Below the pieces are notes generated by a model. It worked only from the letters and a program-made list of their open reading frames with translations, searched no databases and was not told the origin of the DNA. From Schlegelella_A sp038231215 (GTDB lineage Bacteria > Pseudomonadota > Gammaproteobacteria > Burkholderiales > Burkholderiaceae_C), in NCBI GenBank assembly GCA_038231215.1, contig JBBRLS010000006.1, positions 48,096 to 112,095 on the forward strand: DNA of 64,000 bases. The letters are read 5' to 3'. A program made the position numbers and the translations under genes. Below are positions 1 through 8,021 of the stretch, piece after piece. Every line of letters starts with the position of its first letter. Position 1 is the stretch's first letter.

Positions 1-51
1 ACTCCATCAACCAACCGGAACGCTCGCGATCGATCCGCTGCGCCTTCGCCC

Positions 52-2190
52 ATGAAAACCATTCGCTACGAGCTCGACGACGAAGGCATCGCCGCCGTCA
101 CCTTCGACGCCCCCGGCTCGCCCGTCAACACGATGACGCGCGAGTGGCAGCAGGATCTCGCGGGGGTCGCCGCCCAACTCGAGCGCGACAACGCGCGCAT
201 CAAGGGCGTGCTGCTCGCCTCGGCGAAGTCGACCTTCTTCGCCGGTGCCGCGCTCAAGCACGTCATGACCTTGACCGACGCCGACGCAGCGCCCGGCTTC
301 GTCGAGATCGAGGCGATGAAGGCGAGCTTTCGGCGCATCGAGTCGCTCGGCCGGCCGGTCGTCGCGCTGCTCAACGGTGCGGCACTCGGCGGCGGCTGGG
401 AAGTGGCGTTGATCGCTCACGCGCGGTTTTCGCTCGACGACGCGAAGATCCAGTTCGGCACGCCCGAGGTGAGCCTCGGCCTGATCCCCGGCGCCACCGG
501 TATCACGAAGACGGTGCGCAAGCTCGGCCTGGTCGCCGCGCAACCCTATCTGCTCGAAGGCAAGCTGTTCGGCCCGCGCGAGGCGGTCGATCTCGGCTGG
601 GTCGACGGCCTTTGCGCCGACGCGGCCGGGTTGCGCGCGCAGGCCATCGAATGGATTCACGCCCATCCCGACGCGCGCCAACCCTGGGAGCGGAGCGACT
701 ACAAGATGCCGGGCGGCACGCCGGCGAACCCGAAGATCGCCGCCGGCCTGGCCGTCGCGCCGGCGATGCTGCTGCAGAAGACGCGCGGCCTCTATCCGGC
801 GGCCGAAGCGATCCTCGAGACCATGGTCGAGGGCGCGCTCGTCGACTACGACACGGCGACGCGCATCGAGAGCCGCCGCCTCGCGAAGATCATGGTCGGG
901 CAGAACGCCAAGAACATGATCAGCGCGTTCTTCTTCGACCTGAACGCCATCAAGTCGGGCAAGTCGCGGCCGGCAGGCTTTGCGCCGTGGAAGCCGCGCA
1001 AGGTCGGCGTGCTCGGCGCTGGCATGATGGGCGCGGGCATCGCCCACGCCAACGCGGCACGCGGCATCGCCGTCGTGCTGAAGGACGTGTCGCTCGAGAA
1101 GGCCGAGGCGGGCCTCGCCGCAGTGCGCAGGATCACTGCACCGCAAGTGGCCAAGGGCCGCATGGACGCGGCGCGCGAAGCGAAGTTGCTCGGCCTCGTC
1201 ACGCCCACGGCGCAGGTCGGCGCACTCGACGGCTGTGATCTGATCATCGAAGCCGTGTTCGAGAACCGCGAGCTGAAGGCGGCGGTCACGCGCGAAGCCG
1301 AGCCGCTGCTCGCGCCGGGTGGCGTGTTCGCGAGCAACACCTCGACGCTGCCGATCGGCGGCCTCGCCGCGGCGAGCAAGGCGCCTGAGCGCTTCGTCGG
1401 CCTGCACTTCTTTTCGCCGGTGCACAAGATGCGGCTCGTCGAGATTATTCGCGGCAAGCAGACCAGCGACGAGACGATCGCCCGCGCCTACGACTACGTC
1501 GCTTCGATCGGCAAGACGCCGATCGTCGTCAACGACTCGCGTGGCTTCTTCACGAGCCGCGTCTTCGGCACCTTCGTCATGGAAGGCGCGGCCATGCTTG
1601 CCGAAGGAATCGCGGCGCCGCTCATCGAGCACGCCGCACTGGCCGCAGGCATGCCGGTGGGTCCGTTGGCGGTGCTCGACGAGACCTCGCTGTCGCTCTC
1701 GGTCCACGTCATGGAGCAGAAGCGCGCCGACCTCGCCGCCGAAGGCAAGAGCCGCGCGCTCTCGGCCGGCGAGCAACTGGTCGAGCGCATGGTCAAGGAA
1801 CTGAAGCGGCCGGGGCGTGCGGGCGGCGGCGGGTTCTACGACTACCCGGCCGGTGAGGCCAAGCGACTCTGGCCCGGCTTGAAGACGAACTTCGAGAATG
1901 CCGGGGCAACGGCCGCGGCCGCCGCGGATCTCGCGCTGTTGAGTCGGCGCTTTCTCTATCGGCAGTCGATCGAGACCGCGCGCTGCCTCGCCGAAGGTGT
2001 GCTGACCAGCGTGCACGAGGCCAACATCGGCTCGATCTTCGGCATCGGCTTTCCCGCCTGGACGGGCGGGGCGATCCAGTTCATCGCCGCCGAAGGCCGC
2101 GAGCGATTTCTCGCCCGTGCCCAGGCCCTGGCCGATCGCTACGGCGAACGCTTCGCCATAGGTACCGACCTCGTTCCGCAGTCATCCTGA
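52..2190 (+). CDS. FadB/FadJ-type bifunctional enoyl-CoA hydratase / 3-hydroxyacyl-CoA dehydrogenase
   Basis: A 712-aa cytosolic enzyme for two consecutive steps of fatty-acid beta-oxidation, hydration of enoyl-CoA and NAD-dependent oxidation of the hydroxyacyl-CoA. Residues 1 to about 300 are a crotonase domain with the oxyanion-hole stretch LGGGWEVAL and the two expected catalytic glutamates (E117, and E139 in GTPEVSLG). From about residue 318 comes the NAD-binding Rossmann motif VGVLGAGMMGAG, then the dehydrogenase signature HFFSPVHKMRLVEII with the catalytic His-Glu. Length and domain order match the alpha subunit of the trifunctional complex. No thiolase gene lies in the window, so the partner is elsewhere or just upstream of the window. 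FadB and FadJ cannot be told apart from sequence reading alone. Confidence 0.93.
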   Translation: MKTIRYELDDEGIAAVTFDAPGSPVNTMTREWQQDLAGVAAQLERDNARIKGVLLASAKSTFFAGAALKHVMTLTDADAAPGFVEIEAMKASFRRIESLGRPVVALLNGAALGGGWEVALIAHARFSLDDAKIQFGTPEVSLGLIPGATGITKTVRKLGLVAAQPYLLEGKLFGPREAVDLGWVDGLCADAAGLRAQAIEWIHAHPDARQPWERSDYKMPGGTPANPKIAAGLAVAPAMLLQKTRGLYPAAEAILETMVEGALVDYDTATRIESRRLAKIMVGQNAKNMISAFFFDLNAIKSGKSRPAGFAPWKPRKVGVLGAGMMGAGIAHANAARGIAVVLKDVSLEKAEAGLAAVRRITAPQVAKGRMDAAREAKLLGLVTPTAQVGALDGCDLIIEAVFENRELKAAVTREAEPLLAPGGVFASNTSTLPIGGLAAASKAPERFVGLHFFSPVHKMRLVEIIRGKQTSDETIARAYDYVASIGKTPIVVNDSRGFFTSRVFGTFVMEGAAMLAEGIAAPLIEHAALAAGMPVGPLAVLDETSLSLSVHVMEQKRADLAAEGKSRALSAGEQLVERMVKELKRPGRAGGGGFYDYPAGEAKRLWPGLKTNFENAGATAAAAADLALLSRRFLYRQSIETARCLAEGVLTSVHEANIGSIFGIGFPAWTGGAIQFIAAEGRERFLARAQALADRYGERFAIGTDLVPQSS

Positions 2191-2233
2191 GTCCGCGGTC
2201 ATCCCCAGTTCGCAGTCATCCCGAGTCCGCGGT

Positions 2234-2298
2234 CATCCTGAGCGAAGCGAAGGATCCTGGCTCACGAAACGAAGAGATCCTTCGCTTCGCTCAGGATG
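2234..2298. repeat. REP-like inverted repeat, 23-bp perfect arms
   Basis: Positions 2234-2256 and 2276-2298 are perfect reverse complements around a 19-bp spacer. They sit between two convergent genes (the beta-oxidation gene and the cytochrome c gene). Just upstream, at 2181-2233, three imperfect copies of a 17-bp unit beginning GTCATCC run in tandem. A diverged copy of the same palindrome occurs at 4762-4829. The position suggests a bidirectional transcription stop or a REP/BIME-type element. No T-run follows, so a classical terminator is not shown. Confidence 0.75.
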
Positions 2299-2331
2299 AA
2301 AAAGGGGACGCTGACAGGGCGCGCTGCATCC

Positions 2332-2649
2332 TCACTTCAGGCCAAGGATCCACTGCACGAGCTGCTTCGCCTCGGCTTCGCTGACTTGCGGGTTGGCAGG
2401 CATGACGGCGACGCCCCAGACGCCGGTACCGCCCTTCCTCACCTTCTGCGCGAGCTTGGCCGCCGCGTCGGGCTGGCCCGCGTACTTGGCGGCGACGGCC
2501 TTGTAGGCGGGGCCGATCACCTTCTGGCCGACGGCGTGGCAGGCCATGCAGTTCTTCTTCTGCGCCAGCTCCGGATTGGCGCGTGCCGGGGCGGCCGCCA
2601 TGCAGGCGATCACGATAGTGGCGAGGACGATGGGTTTCGTGCGCTTCAT
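2332..2649 (-). CDS. periplasmic class I cytochrome c (c551/c552 type)
   Basis: A 105-aa precursor. The N-terminus is a signal peptide ending at APARA before the mature start. The haem attachment motif CMACH follows at about residue 34, and the distal Met ligand is in the VMPANP segment near residue 84. The mature size of about 80 residues is that of small soluble c-type cytochromes that carry electrons in the periplasm. The oxidase or reductase it serves is not shown. It is transcribed convergently with the upstream beta-oxidation gene and divergently from the small Trp-rich protein. Confidence 0.9.
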   Translation of the reverse strand: MKRTKPIVLATIVIACMAAAPARANPELAQKKNCMACHAVGQKVIGPAYKAVAAKYAGQPDAAAKLAQKVRKGGTGVWGVAVMPANPQVSEAEAKQLVQWILGLK

Positions 2650-2768
2650 GGCTCGGGGTCGACCTTGTGCTCAGCTACCATCAGCATAGCGGTCGCGAGT
2701 CCTCGCGCAAAGCGCGGCCGTCAGCGCACGGTCGCGCTGCCATCGCGGTCCTCGGCCGGGAGAATCTC

Positions 2769-3053
2769 ATGCTGTTCGTCCTCATCGGCATCGCGCTGAT
2801 CATCCTCAACGTCGCCAACATCGGCCCGTTCGGGGCCTGGAACTGGGAGTTCTTCGGCGACCTGTGGAAGTTCTGCGTGCCCTTTGTCTTTGCCATCGTC
2901 TGGTGGGTCTATTCCGACCTGTCCGGGCTCAACAAGCGGCGCGAGATGGAACGCATGGAGCAGCGCAAGAAGAACAGGCGCCAGGAAAACCTCGTCTCGC
3001 TCGGCATGGACACGCGAGCCCGGCGCAAGGCGCAAAAGCAGCAGCAGCGTTAG
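2769..3053 (+). CDS. small Trp-rich membrane protein (TIGR04438 type)
   Basis: A 94-aa protein starting at the ATG that opens MLFVLIGIALIILNV. It has an N-terminal membrane helix, a Trp/Phe-rich middle (GAWNWEFFGDLWKF), a second hydrophobic stretch ending in VWWVYSDL, and a strongly basic Lys/Arg/Gln tail. This is the recognisable 'small Trp-rich protein' family of Burkholderiales; its function is unknown. A longer reading frame from 2667 exists, but the extra N-terminus is Arg/Ser-rich and unlike the family, so the internal ATG was chosen. Confidence 0.8.
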   Translation: MLFVLIGIALIILNVANIGPFGAWNWEFFGDLWKFCVPFVFAIVWWVYSDLSGLNKRREMERMEQRKKNRRQENLVSLGMDTRARRKAQKQQQR

Positions 3054-3074
3054 CCACGACGAAGCGAGCCTTCG

Positions 3075-4754
3075 TCAGTCGCCGTCGAGCACCGCGCCCC
3101 GGCTCGCGCTCGACGCGTTTTTCGCGAATTTGGCCAGCACGCCGCGCGTGTAGCGCGGCTCGGGCGCGACCCACGCGGCGCGGCGTTTCGCCAGCACCGC
3201 GTCGTCGACGTTGAGCTGCACGAGAAGCCGGTGTGCGTCGATGGTGATCGAGTCGCCTTCCTCCACCAGCGCGATCGTGCCGCCCGCATACGCTTCGGGT
3301 GCGACATGGCCGACCACCATGCCCCAGGTGCCGCCCGAGAAGCGCCCGTCGGTGACGAGCCCCACCGACTCGCCGAGCCCCTGGCCGATCAGCGCGCTCG
3401 TCGGCGCCAGCATCTCCGGCATGCCGGGCGCGCCCTTGGGGCCGAGGTAGCGAAGCACCATCACGTCGCCGGCAACGATGCGCCGGTCCATGATCGCCGT
3501 CATCGCCGAAGGCTCGTCTTCGAAGACGCGCGCCGGCCCGGTGATGACGGGGTTCTTGAGTCCCGTGATCTTTGCAACGGCACCCTCGGTGGAGAGGTTG
3601 CCGCGCAGGATGGCGAGGTGGCCGTGCGCATACATCGGCTTGTCGATGGGCCGGATCACGTCCTGGTCGGCGCGCGGCGCGTCGGGCAGCTCGGCGAGCG
3701 TCTCGGCAATCGTCTTGCCGGTGATCGTGATGCAGTCGCCGTGCAGATGGCCGGCGGCGAGCAGCGTCTTCATGACCTGCGGGATGCCGCCGGCGCGATG
3801 CAGGTCGACGGCCAGGTACTTGCCCGAGGGCTTGAGGTCGCAGAGCACGGGCACCTTGCGGCGAATACGCTCGAAGTCGTCGATCGTCCACTCGACGCCC
3901 GCGGTGTGGGCGATGGCGAGGAAGTGCAGCACGGCGTTGGTCGAGCCACCGGTCGCCATGACGACGGCGATCGCGTTCTCGATGCTCTTTTTCGTGACGA
4001 TGTCGCGCGGCTTCAGGTCCTTCTTCACCGCTTCGACCAGCACGCGCGCCGCCGCCTTGGCCGAGGCGACGATCTCGTCGTGCACGTTGGCCATGGTGCT
4101 CGAATAGGGCAGGCTCATGCCGAGCGCCTCGAAGGACGAGCTCATGGTGTTGGCGGTGTACATGCCGCCGCACGAGCCGCTGCCGGGAATGGCGCGGCGT
4201 TCGATCTCGCGGAAGTCGGTCTCGTTCATCGTCCCGGCGGTGAAGCGGCCCACCGCCTCGAAGATGCTGACGATGTTGAGGTCCTGGCCCTGGTAGCGGC
4301 CGGGCAGGATGGTGCCGCCGTAGACGTAGATGGCAGGCACGTTGGCGCGCAGGATGCCCATCATGCCGCCCGGCATGTTCTTGTCGCAGCCGCCGACCAC
4401 GAGCACGCCGTCCATCCACTGGCCGCCGACGCAGGTCTCGATGCAGTCGGCGATGACCTCGCGCGAGACCAGGCTGTACTTCATGCCCTCGGTGCCCATC
4501 GCCATGCCGTCGCTGATCGTCGGCGTGCCGAAGATCTGGGCGTTGCCACCCGCTTCCTCGATGCCTTCGACGGCCGCGTCGGCGAGCTTTTGCAGGCCGG
4601 AGTTGCAGGGCGTGATGGTCGAGTGGCCGTTGGCGACGCCGATCATCGGCTTGGCGAAGTCGCCCTCTTCGTAGCCGAGGGCGTAGTACATCGACCGGTT
4701 CGGCGCGCGCGCGATGCCCTCGGTGATGTTGCGGGAGCGGCGATTGATCGGCAT
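3075..4754 (-). CDS. ilvD: dihydroxy-acid dehydratase
   Basis: Catalyses dehydration of 2,3-dihydroxy-isovalerate and -methylvalerate, the penultimate step of valine and isoleucine synthesis. The 559-aa protein carries the iron-sulfur cysteine contexts ITPCNSG, VGGCDKNMPGG and GSCGGMYTANTMSS, all characteristic of IlvD/Edd enzymes. The start at 4754 (MPINRRSRNITEG) matches the usual N-terminus. An ATG four codons upstream (4766) also exists, but it lies inside the 4762-4829 repeat, so it is less likely to be the original start. No other branched-chain gene is adjacent. Confidence 0.95.
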   Translation of the reverse strand: MPINRRSRNITEGIARAPNRSMYYALGYEEGDFAKPMIGVANGHSTITPCNSGLQKLADAAVEGIEEAGGNAQIFGTPTISDGMAMGTEGMKYSLVSREVIADCIETCVGGQWMDGVLVVGGCDKNMPGGMMGILRANVPAIYVYGGTILPGRYQGQDLNIVSIFEAVGRFTAGTMNETDFREIERRAIPGSGSCGGMYTANTMSSSFEALGMSLPYSSTMANVHDEIVASAKAAARVLVEAVKKDLKPRDIVTKKSIENAIAVVMATGGSTNAVLHFLAIAHTAGVEWTIDDFERIRRKVPVLCDLKPSGKYLAVDLHRAGGIPQVMKTLLAAGHLHGDCITITGKTIAETLAELPDAPRADQDVIRPIDKPMYAHGHLAILRGNLSTEGAVAKITGLKNPVITGPARVFEDEPSAMTAIMDRRIVAGDVMVLRYLGPKGAPGMPEMLAPTSALIGQGLGESVGLVTDGRFSGGTWGMVVGHVAPEAYAGGTIALVEEGDSITIDAHRLLVQLNVDDAVLAKRRAAWVAPEPRYTRGVLAKFAKNASSASRGAVLDGD

Positions 4755-4761
4755 GGCGGAT

Positions 4762-4829
4762 GTCATCCTGGGCGACAGCGAAGGATCTCATCGTACCGCC
4801 GGGAGATCCTTCGCTTCGCTCAGGATGAC
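4762..4829. repeat. REP-like inverted repeat, diverged copy
   Basis: The right arm at 4804-4829 is nearly the same sequence as the right arm of the repeat at 2276-2298. The left arm (4762-4787) is the inverse with a few mismatches. It lies in the divergent gap between ilvD and lgt and abuts the ilvD start. It may therefore affect mRNA 5' structure or have altered the annotated start. Confidence 0.65.
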
Positions 4830-4870
4830 CGCCCGGTCTCGATGACAACCCGTCTCGATATCATCTCCCC

Positions 4871-5719
4871 ATGCTCGTTCATCCCCAGTTCAACCCGATC
4901 GCGCTCGACCTCACGAAGATCGGCCTGCCGATCGCCATTCACTGGTACGGGCTCACCTACCTGGTCGGCTTCGCGCTCTTTCTCTTTCTTGCCGTGCGCC
5001 GCTCGAAGCTGCCGCATTTCGCCGCCACCGGCTGGACGCGGCGCGACGTCGAGGACCTGCTTTTCTACGGCGTGCTCGGCACCGTCATCGGCGGCCGGCT
5101 CGGCTACATCCTCTTCTACAAGCCGGGCTGGTACGCCGAGCATCCGCTCGAAGTCTTCGCCGTCTGGAAGGGCGGCATGGCCTTTCACGGCGGCCTGCTC
5201 GGCGTGATCGTCGCGCTGGCGCTCTTCGCGCGATTGCGCAAGCGGCCCTTTCTCGAGGTGACCGATCTCGTCGCACCCTGCGTGCCGACCGGCTTTGCCG
5301 CCGGCCGCATCGGCAACTTCATCAACGGCGAGCTGTGGGGGCGCTTCTCCAGCGTCGACCTGCCCTGGGGCATGGTCTTTCCGCAGTCGGGCTCGCCCCT
5401 GCCGCGCCACCCTTCGCAGCTCTACCAGTTCGCGCTCGAAGGCATCCTGCTCTTCGTCGTGCTCTGGATCTACGGCAAGAAGCCGCGCGGCCTCGGCCAG
5501 GTGTCGGGCGCCTTCCTCATGGGCTACGGCGCGCTGCGCTTCTTCGCCGAATTTTTCCGCGAGCCCGACAACTTTCTCGGCCTGCTTGCGCTCGGCATGA
5601 GCATGGGCCAGTGGCTGTGCGTGCCGATGATCCTGGCCGGCGCGGCGCTCTGGTGGTGGGGTCGCGGCCAGGGCCCGCGCATCACGCCCGGCACGCCGCT
5701 CGCGCCCGGGCACGCCTGA
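4871..5719 (+). CDS. lgt: prolipoprotein diacylglyceryl transferase
   Basis: An inner-membrane enzyme that moves a diacylglyceryl group from phosphatidylglycerol to the lipobox Cys of prolipoproteins. The 282-aa sequence has seven or so membrane segments. It carries the Lgt signature GFAAGRIGNFINGELWGR (about residues 143-160) with the essential Arg, Asn and Glu, and the earlier HGGLLG motif with the catalytic-region His. The gene lies 13 bp upstream of dnaQ on the same strand. Several predicted lipoproteins in this window would be its substrates. Confidence 0.96.
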   Translation: MLVHPQFNPIALDLTKIGLPIAIHWYGLTYLVGFALFLFLAVRRSKLPHFAATGWTRRDVEDLLFYGVLGTVIGGRLGYILFYKPGWYAEHPLEVFAVWKGGMAFHGGLLGVIVALALFARLRKRPFLEVTDLVAPCVPTGFAAGRIGNFINGELWGRFSSVDLPWGMVFPQSGSPLPRHPSQLYQFALEGILLFVVLWIYGKKPRGLGQVSGAFLMGYGALRFFAEFFREPDNFLGLLALGMSMGQWLCVPMILAGAALWWWGRGQGPRITPGTPLAPGHA

Positions 5720-5732
5720 GGCGACGCGGCCG

Positions 5733-6461
5733 ATGCGACAGATCTTTCTCGACACCGAGACCACCGGCCTCAGCCCCGAGTCGGGCGACCGTGTCATCGA
5801 GATCGGTTGCGTCGAGCTCGTCAACCGGCGTCTCACCGGCAACAACCTGCACTTCTACGTCAACCCCGAGCGGCGCAGCCACGAGGACGCGATCAAGGTG
5901 CACGGCCTCTCCGAGGAGTTTCTCGCCGACAAGCCGCTCTTCGCGCACGTCGCCGACGAGCTGATCGAGTTCGTGCGAGGCGCCGAGATCATCATCCACA
6001 ATGCCGCCTTCGACCTCGGCTTTCTCGACGCCGAGCTGCGCCGCATCGAGCGGCCGGCGTTCGCCAGCCACGTCGGTCGCGTCGTCGACAGCCTGTCGAT
6101 GGCGCGCGAGAGCTTCCCGGGCAAGTCGAACTCGCTCGATGCCCTGTGCAAGCGCTTCGAGGTCAACAATTCAGGCCGCGAGCTGCACGGCGCGCTGCTC
6201 GACGCCGGGCTGCTTGCCGAGGTCTACGTGCGCATGACGCGCGGCCAGAACTCGCTCGTCATCGACGCCGCCGACGCGCTCGCCGCCGACATGGCGGCGC
6301 GACCGATCGACTTCAGCGCCTTCGAGCTCATCGTCGTCGTTGCCGACGAGGCGGAAACGGCGGCCCACGAGGCGGTGCTGGCGGCCATCGACAAGGCCAG
6401 CCACGGCCACGCCGTATGGCGGCCCGCGGCCGCGGCGACGCCCGGTGCCATGGCACAATGA
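5733..6461 (+). CDS. dnaQ: DNA polymerase III epsilon subunit (3'-5' proofreading exonuclease)
   Basis: A 242-aa protein with the DEDDh exonuclease motifs in order: FLDTETTGL (Exo I), HNAAFDLGFLD (Exo II) and HGALLDAGLLAEVYV (Exo III). The C-terminal part, after about residue 185, is where epsilon subunits bind the polymerase alpha subunit. It follows lgt by 13 bp and is followed 34 bp later by the tRNA-Val gene, a common betaproteobacterial arrangement. Confidence 0.93.
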   Translation: MRQIFLDTETTGLSPESGDRVIEIGCVELVNRRLTGNNLHFYVNPERRSHEDAIKVHGLSEEFLADKPLFAHVADELIEFVRGAEIIIHNAAFDLGFLDAELRRIERPAFASHVGRVVDSLSMARESFPGKSNSLDALCKRFEVNNSGRELHGALLDAGLLAEVYVRMTRGQNSLVIDAADALAADMAARPIDFSAFELIVVVADEAETAAHEAVLAAIDKASHGHAVWRPAAAATPGAMAQ

Positions 6462-6495
6462 CGCCCTTCCGCAGGCCGCCTTTCAGGCGCCGCGC

Positions 6496-6570
6496 GGGCG
6501 GTTAGCTCAGGGGTAGAGCACGACATTCACACTGTCGGGGTCGGGGGTTCGAAACCCTCACCGCCCACCA
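6496..6570 (+). tRNA. tRNA-Val, anticodon CAC
   Basis: A complete 75-nt cloverleaf. The acceptor stem pairs GGGCGGT with ACCGCCC, the D stem pairs GCTC with GAGC, and the anticodon stem CGACA/TGTCG holds a 7-nt loop TTCACAC giving anticodon CAC (codon GUG). The T arm is GGGGG/CCCTC around TTCGAAA. The discriminator is A6567 and CCA is encoded at 6568-6570. Its 3' end is the integration target of the genomic island that follows. Confidence 0.95.
6553..6570 (+). other. attL core of the tRNA-Val island
   Basis: The last 18 nt of tRNA-Val, from the T-arm 3' strand through CCA, recur exactly at 21046-21063. The integrase stop codon is only 19 bp away. A tRNA 3'-end duplication bounding an integrase is the standard outcome of tyrosine-recombinase integration and leaves the tRNA gene intact. 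Confidence 0.88.
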
Positions 6571-6588
6571 TCATCTAGGCCCGGTAGA

Positions 6589-7728
6589 TCAGGGTTGGCT
6601 CGAGGGCTTCGGGGACAGTCTGGGGACAAAATCCTCCAGCTTTGCCATTTCAAGTGCGTCGTCGGCACCGCTGATCCACGTCGCGTAGACGGTGAGGTAG
6701 ACGTTCACGTCATGGCCGAGCTGCCGAGCTGAGAACGCAGGGTTCAGCCCTGCCATCAGCATCTCGGTCGCCCGTGTGTGGCGCACGTTGTATGGGCGCC
6801 GGTGCGGCACGCTGGTCAGTTTGAGCAGGCGTCCCCAGACACGGCGCGAGAATGCCTGTGTGTTGCTCCAGGCGTGGCCGGTGAAGGGGTCCACGAAGAC
6901 GTGCGCGCCGGCGACGTGAGTGTGTTGCCGCTGGCGCTGAAGCGCGGCTAAAGCTCGAGAATCGAGACGGACCTCGCGCGTCTTGTTCGTTTTCGTCGAA
7001 GTCTTTTCGATGCCGGCAACGCGCGCGCCGCGGATCAGCGCGGTGGCCGCCACGGTGTTGATGTCGGACCACCGCAGCCCGAACAGCTCGCTCGTTCGCA
7101 AGCCTGTCCGAAACCAGAACTCGACCATGTTCGCGAGCGCACCGGCAAAGTGCTTGTGGGCGCCAGCGATGATCCGGGCCGACTCCTCGGCCGAGAACGG
7201 TTCGATGGGCGCCTTTTGATGCTTGGCGCGAGCCAGGCCAGTCATTGGGTTGGCGGCCAGCACCTTGTCGAGCACCGCCAGGTCCAGAGCGCTGTTCAGC
7301 ACACTGCAGCGATTGTTGATCGTCTTGCCAGACAGGAGCGGTCGCGCGGCAAGAGCCGTCAGGATGTGGCTTCTCTTGAGCGAGCGAAGAGGTTTGTCGC
7401 CGATCGCCGCCTTCCAGAAGTTCGCGGCGGACGCGTAGCCGACGCGGGTGCTGACCTCGATCCGTTGCGCTGCAAGCCACACATCGAGCTGCTCTCCGAC
7501 AGTCAGAGGCAGCCCCGAGCCCGAGGCCGGGAAATACTCGGCCATCGAGAACGTGTCGTGCTTGATCCGGTCGGAGATCTCGGCTGCCAACCGGTGGGCG
7601 TACTTGAGGTTGGCCTGGGTGGGCGCGAGCGGGGCGCCTTCGAGCATCAAGGTGGGGCGGTAGCGCCTGCCATCGAACGTGAACGCGAGCCGGATGCTGT
7701 GCTCTCGGACCTCAACCCCCTTACCCAT
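6589..7728 (-). CDS. tyrosine recombinase (site-specific integrase)
   Basis: A 379-aa integrase for the island. The N-terminus (VREHSIRLAFTFDGRRYR) is the Arm DNA-binding (DUF3596-like) domain, followed by a SAM-like core-binding domain. The C-terminal catalytic domain shows the expected residues: the first Arg in RTGLRTSELFGLRW, a Lys in the TNKTREV strand, H-x-x-R in YNVRHTRAT, the His of QLGHD, and the nucleophile Tyr in YLTVYATW. The start at 7728 was chosen because an AAGGAG ribosome-binding site lies 9 nt upstream; a longer frame to 7800 lacks one. The 3' end lies 19 bp from tRNA-Val. Confidence 0.93.
   Translation of the reverse strand: MGKGVEVREHSIRLAFTFDGRRYRPTLMLEGAPLAPTQANLKYAHRLAAEISDRIKHDTFSMAEYFPASGSGLPLTVGEQLDVWLAAQRIEVSTRVGYASAANFWKAAIGDKPLRSLKRSHILTALAARPLLSGKTINNRCSVLNSALDLAVLDKVLAANPMTGLARAKHQKAPIEPFSAEESARIIAGAHKHFAGALANMVEFWFRTGLRTSELFGLRWSDINTVAATALIRGARVAGIEKTSTKTNKTREVRLDSRALAALQRQRQHTHVAGAHVFVDPFTGHAWSNTQAFSRRVWGRLLKLTSVPHRRPYNVRHTRATEMLMAGLNPAFSARQLGHDVNVYLTVYATWISGADDALEMAKLEDFVPRLSPKPSSQP
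6611..6628. promoter_or_regulatory. candidate integrase arm-type repeats, left end
   Basis: GGGGACA occurs twice 11 bp apart (6611-6617, 6622-6628) within the last codons of the integrase gene, close to attL. The same heptamer occurs at 20948-20954, about 95 bp inside attR. Tyrosine recombinases with an Arm domain bind short direct repeats flanking att cores, so these are candidates only. Confidence 0.3.
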
Positions 7729-7907
7729 CTCGAGGCTCCTTCCACGCTGACCCAGATTCGTCCGTCCGGTGCCCGATGGTATTCGCGACCCTCGAGCCAT
7801 ACGGCCTGTTCGATCTTGCGCCGAATTGCTTTCGGCGTCATCCCCGATGCCCGCGCGTAGACGGAAATGAGCACGTCGGGCGCGAGCGCCACTGCGTCGG
7901 ACAACAT
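7647..7907 (-). CDS. excisionase-like DNA-binding protein
   Basis: An 86-aa protein that overlaps the integrase 5' end by about 80 bp in another frame. Its middle reads MTPKAIRRKIEQAVWLEGR and then RAPDGRIW, which is the pattern of small winged-helix excisionases (a TxKAIxRKIxxGxW core followed by an RAPDG turn). These proteins bias the integrase towards excision. The position directly upstream of the integrase fits. The residues after about 65 are less typical, probably because they are constrained by the overlapping integrase start. Confidence 0.7.
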   Translation of the reverse strand: MLSDAVALAPDVLISVYARASGMTPKAIRRKIEQAVWLEGREYHRAPDGRIWVSVEGASRWVRGLRSESTASGSRSRSMAGATAPP

Positions 7908-8021
7908 AGGCCTATTGCGTTCGCGCGGCTCGCCGAAAATCTCGGGCGACCGAACGCGGCGGCCATTCGGTGGTCGGGAGGTTCACGGCGAGTGGGCCTC
8001 TGCGCACATTTCCACGCGAAC

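Noticed and set aside
7..2016. Long reverse-strand frame of 669 codons opposite the beta-oxidation gene
   Set aside because: Arg/Ala/Asp-rich shadow of a high-GC gene with clear catalytic motifs on the other strand.
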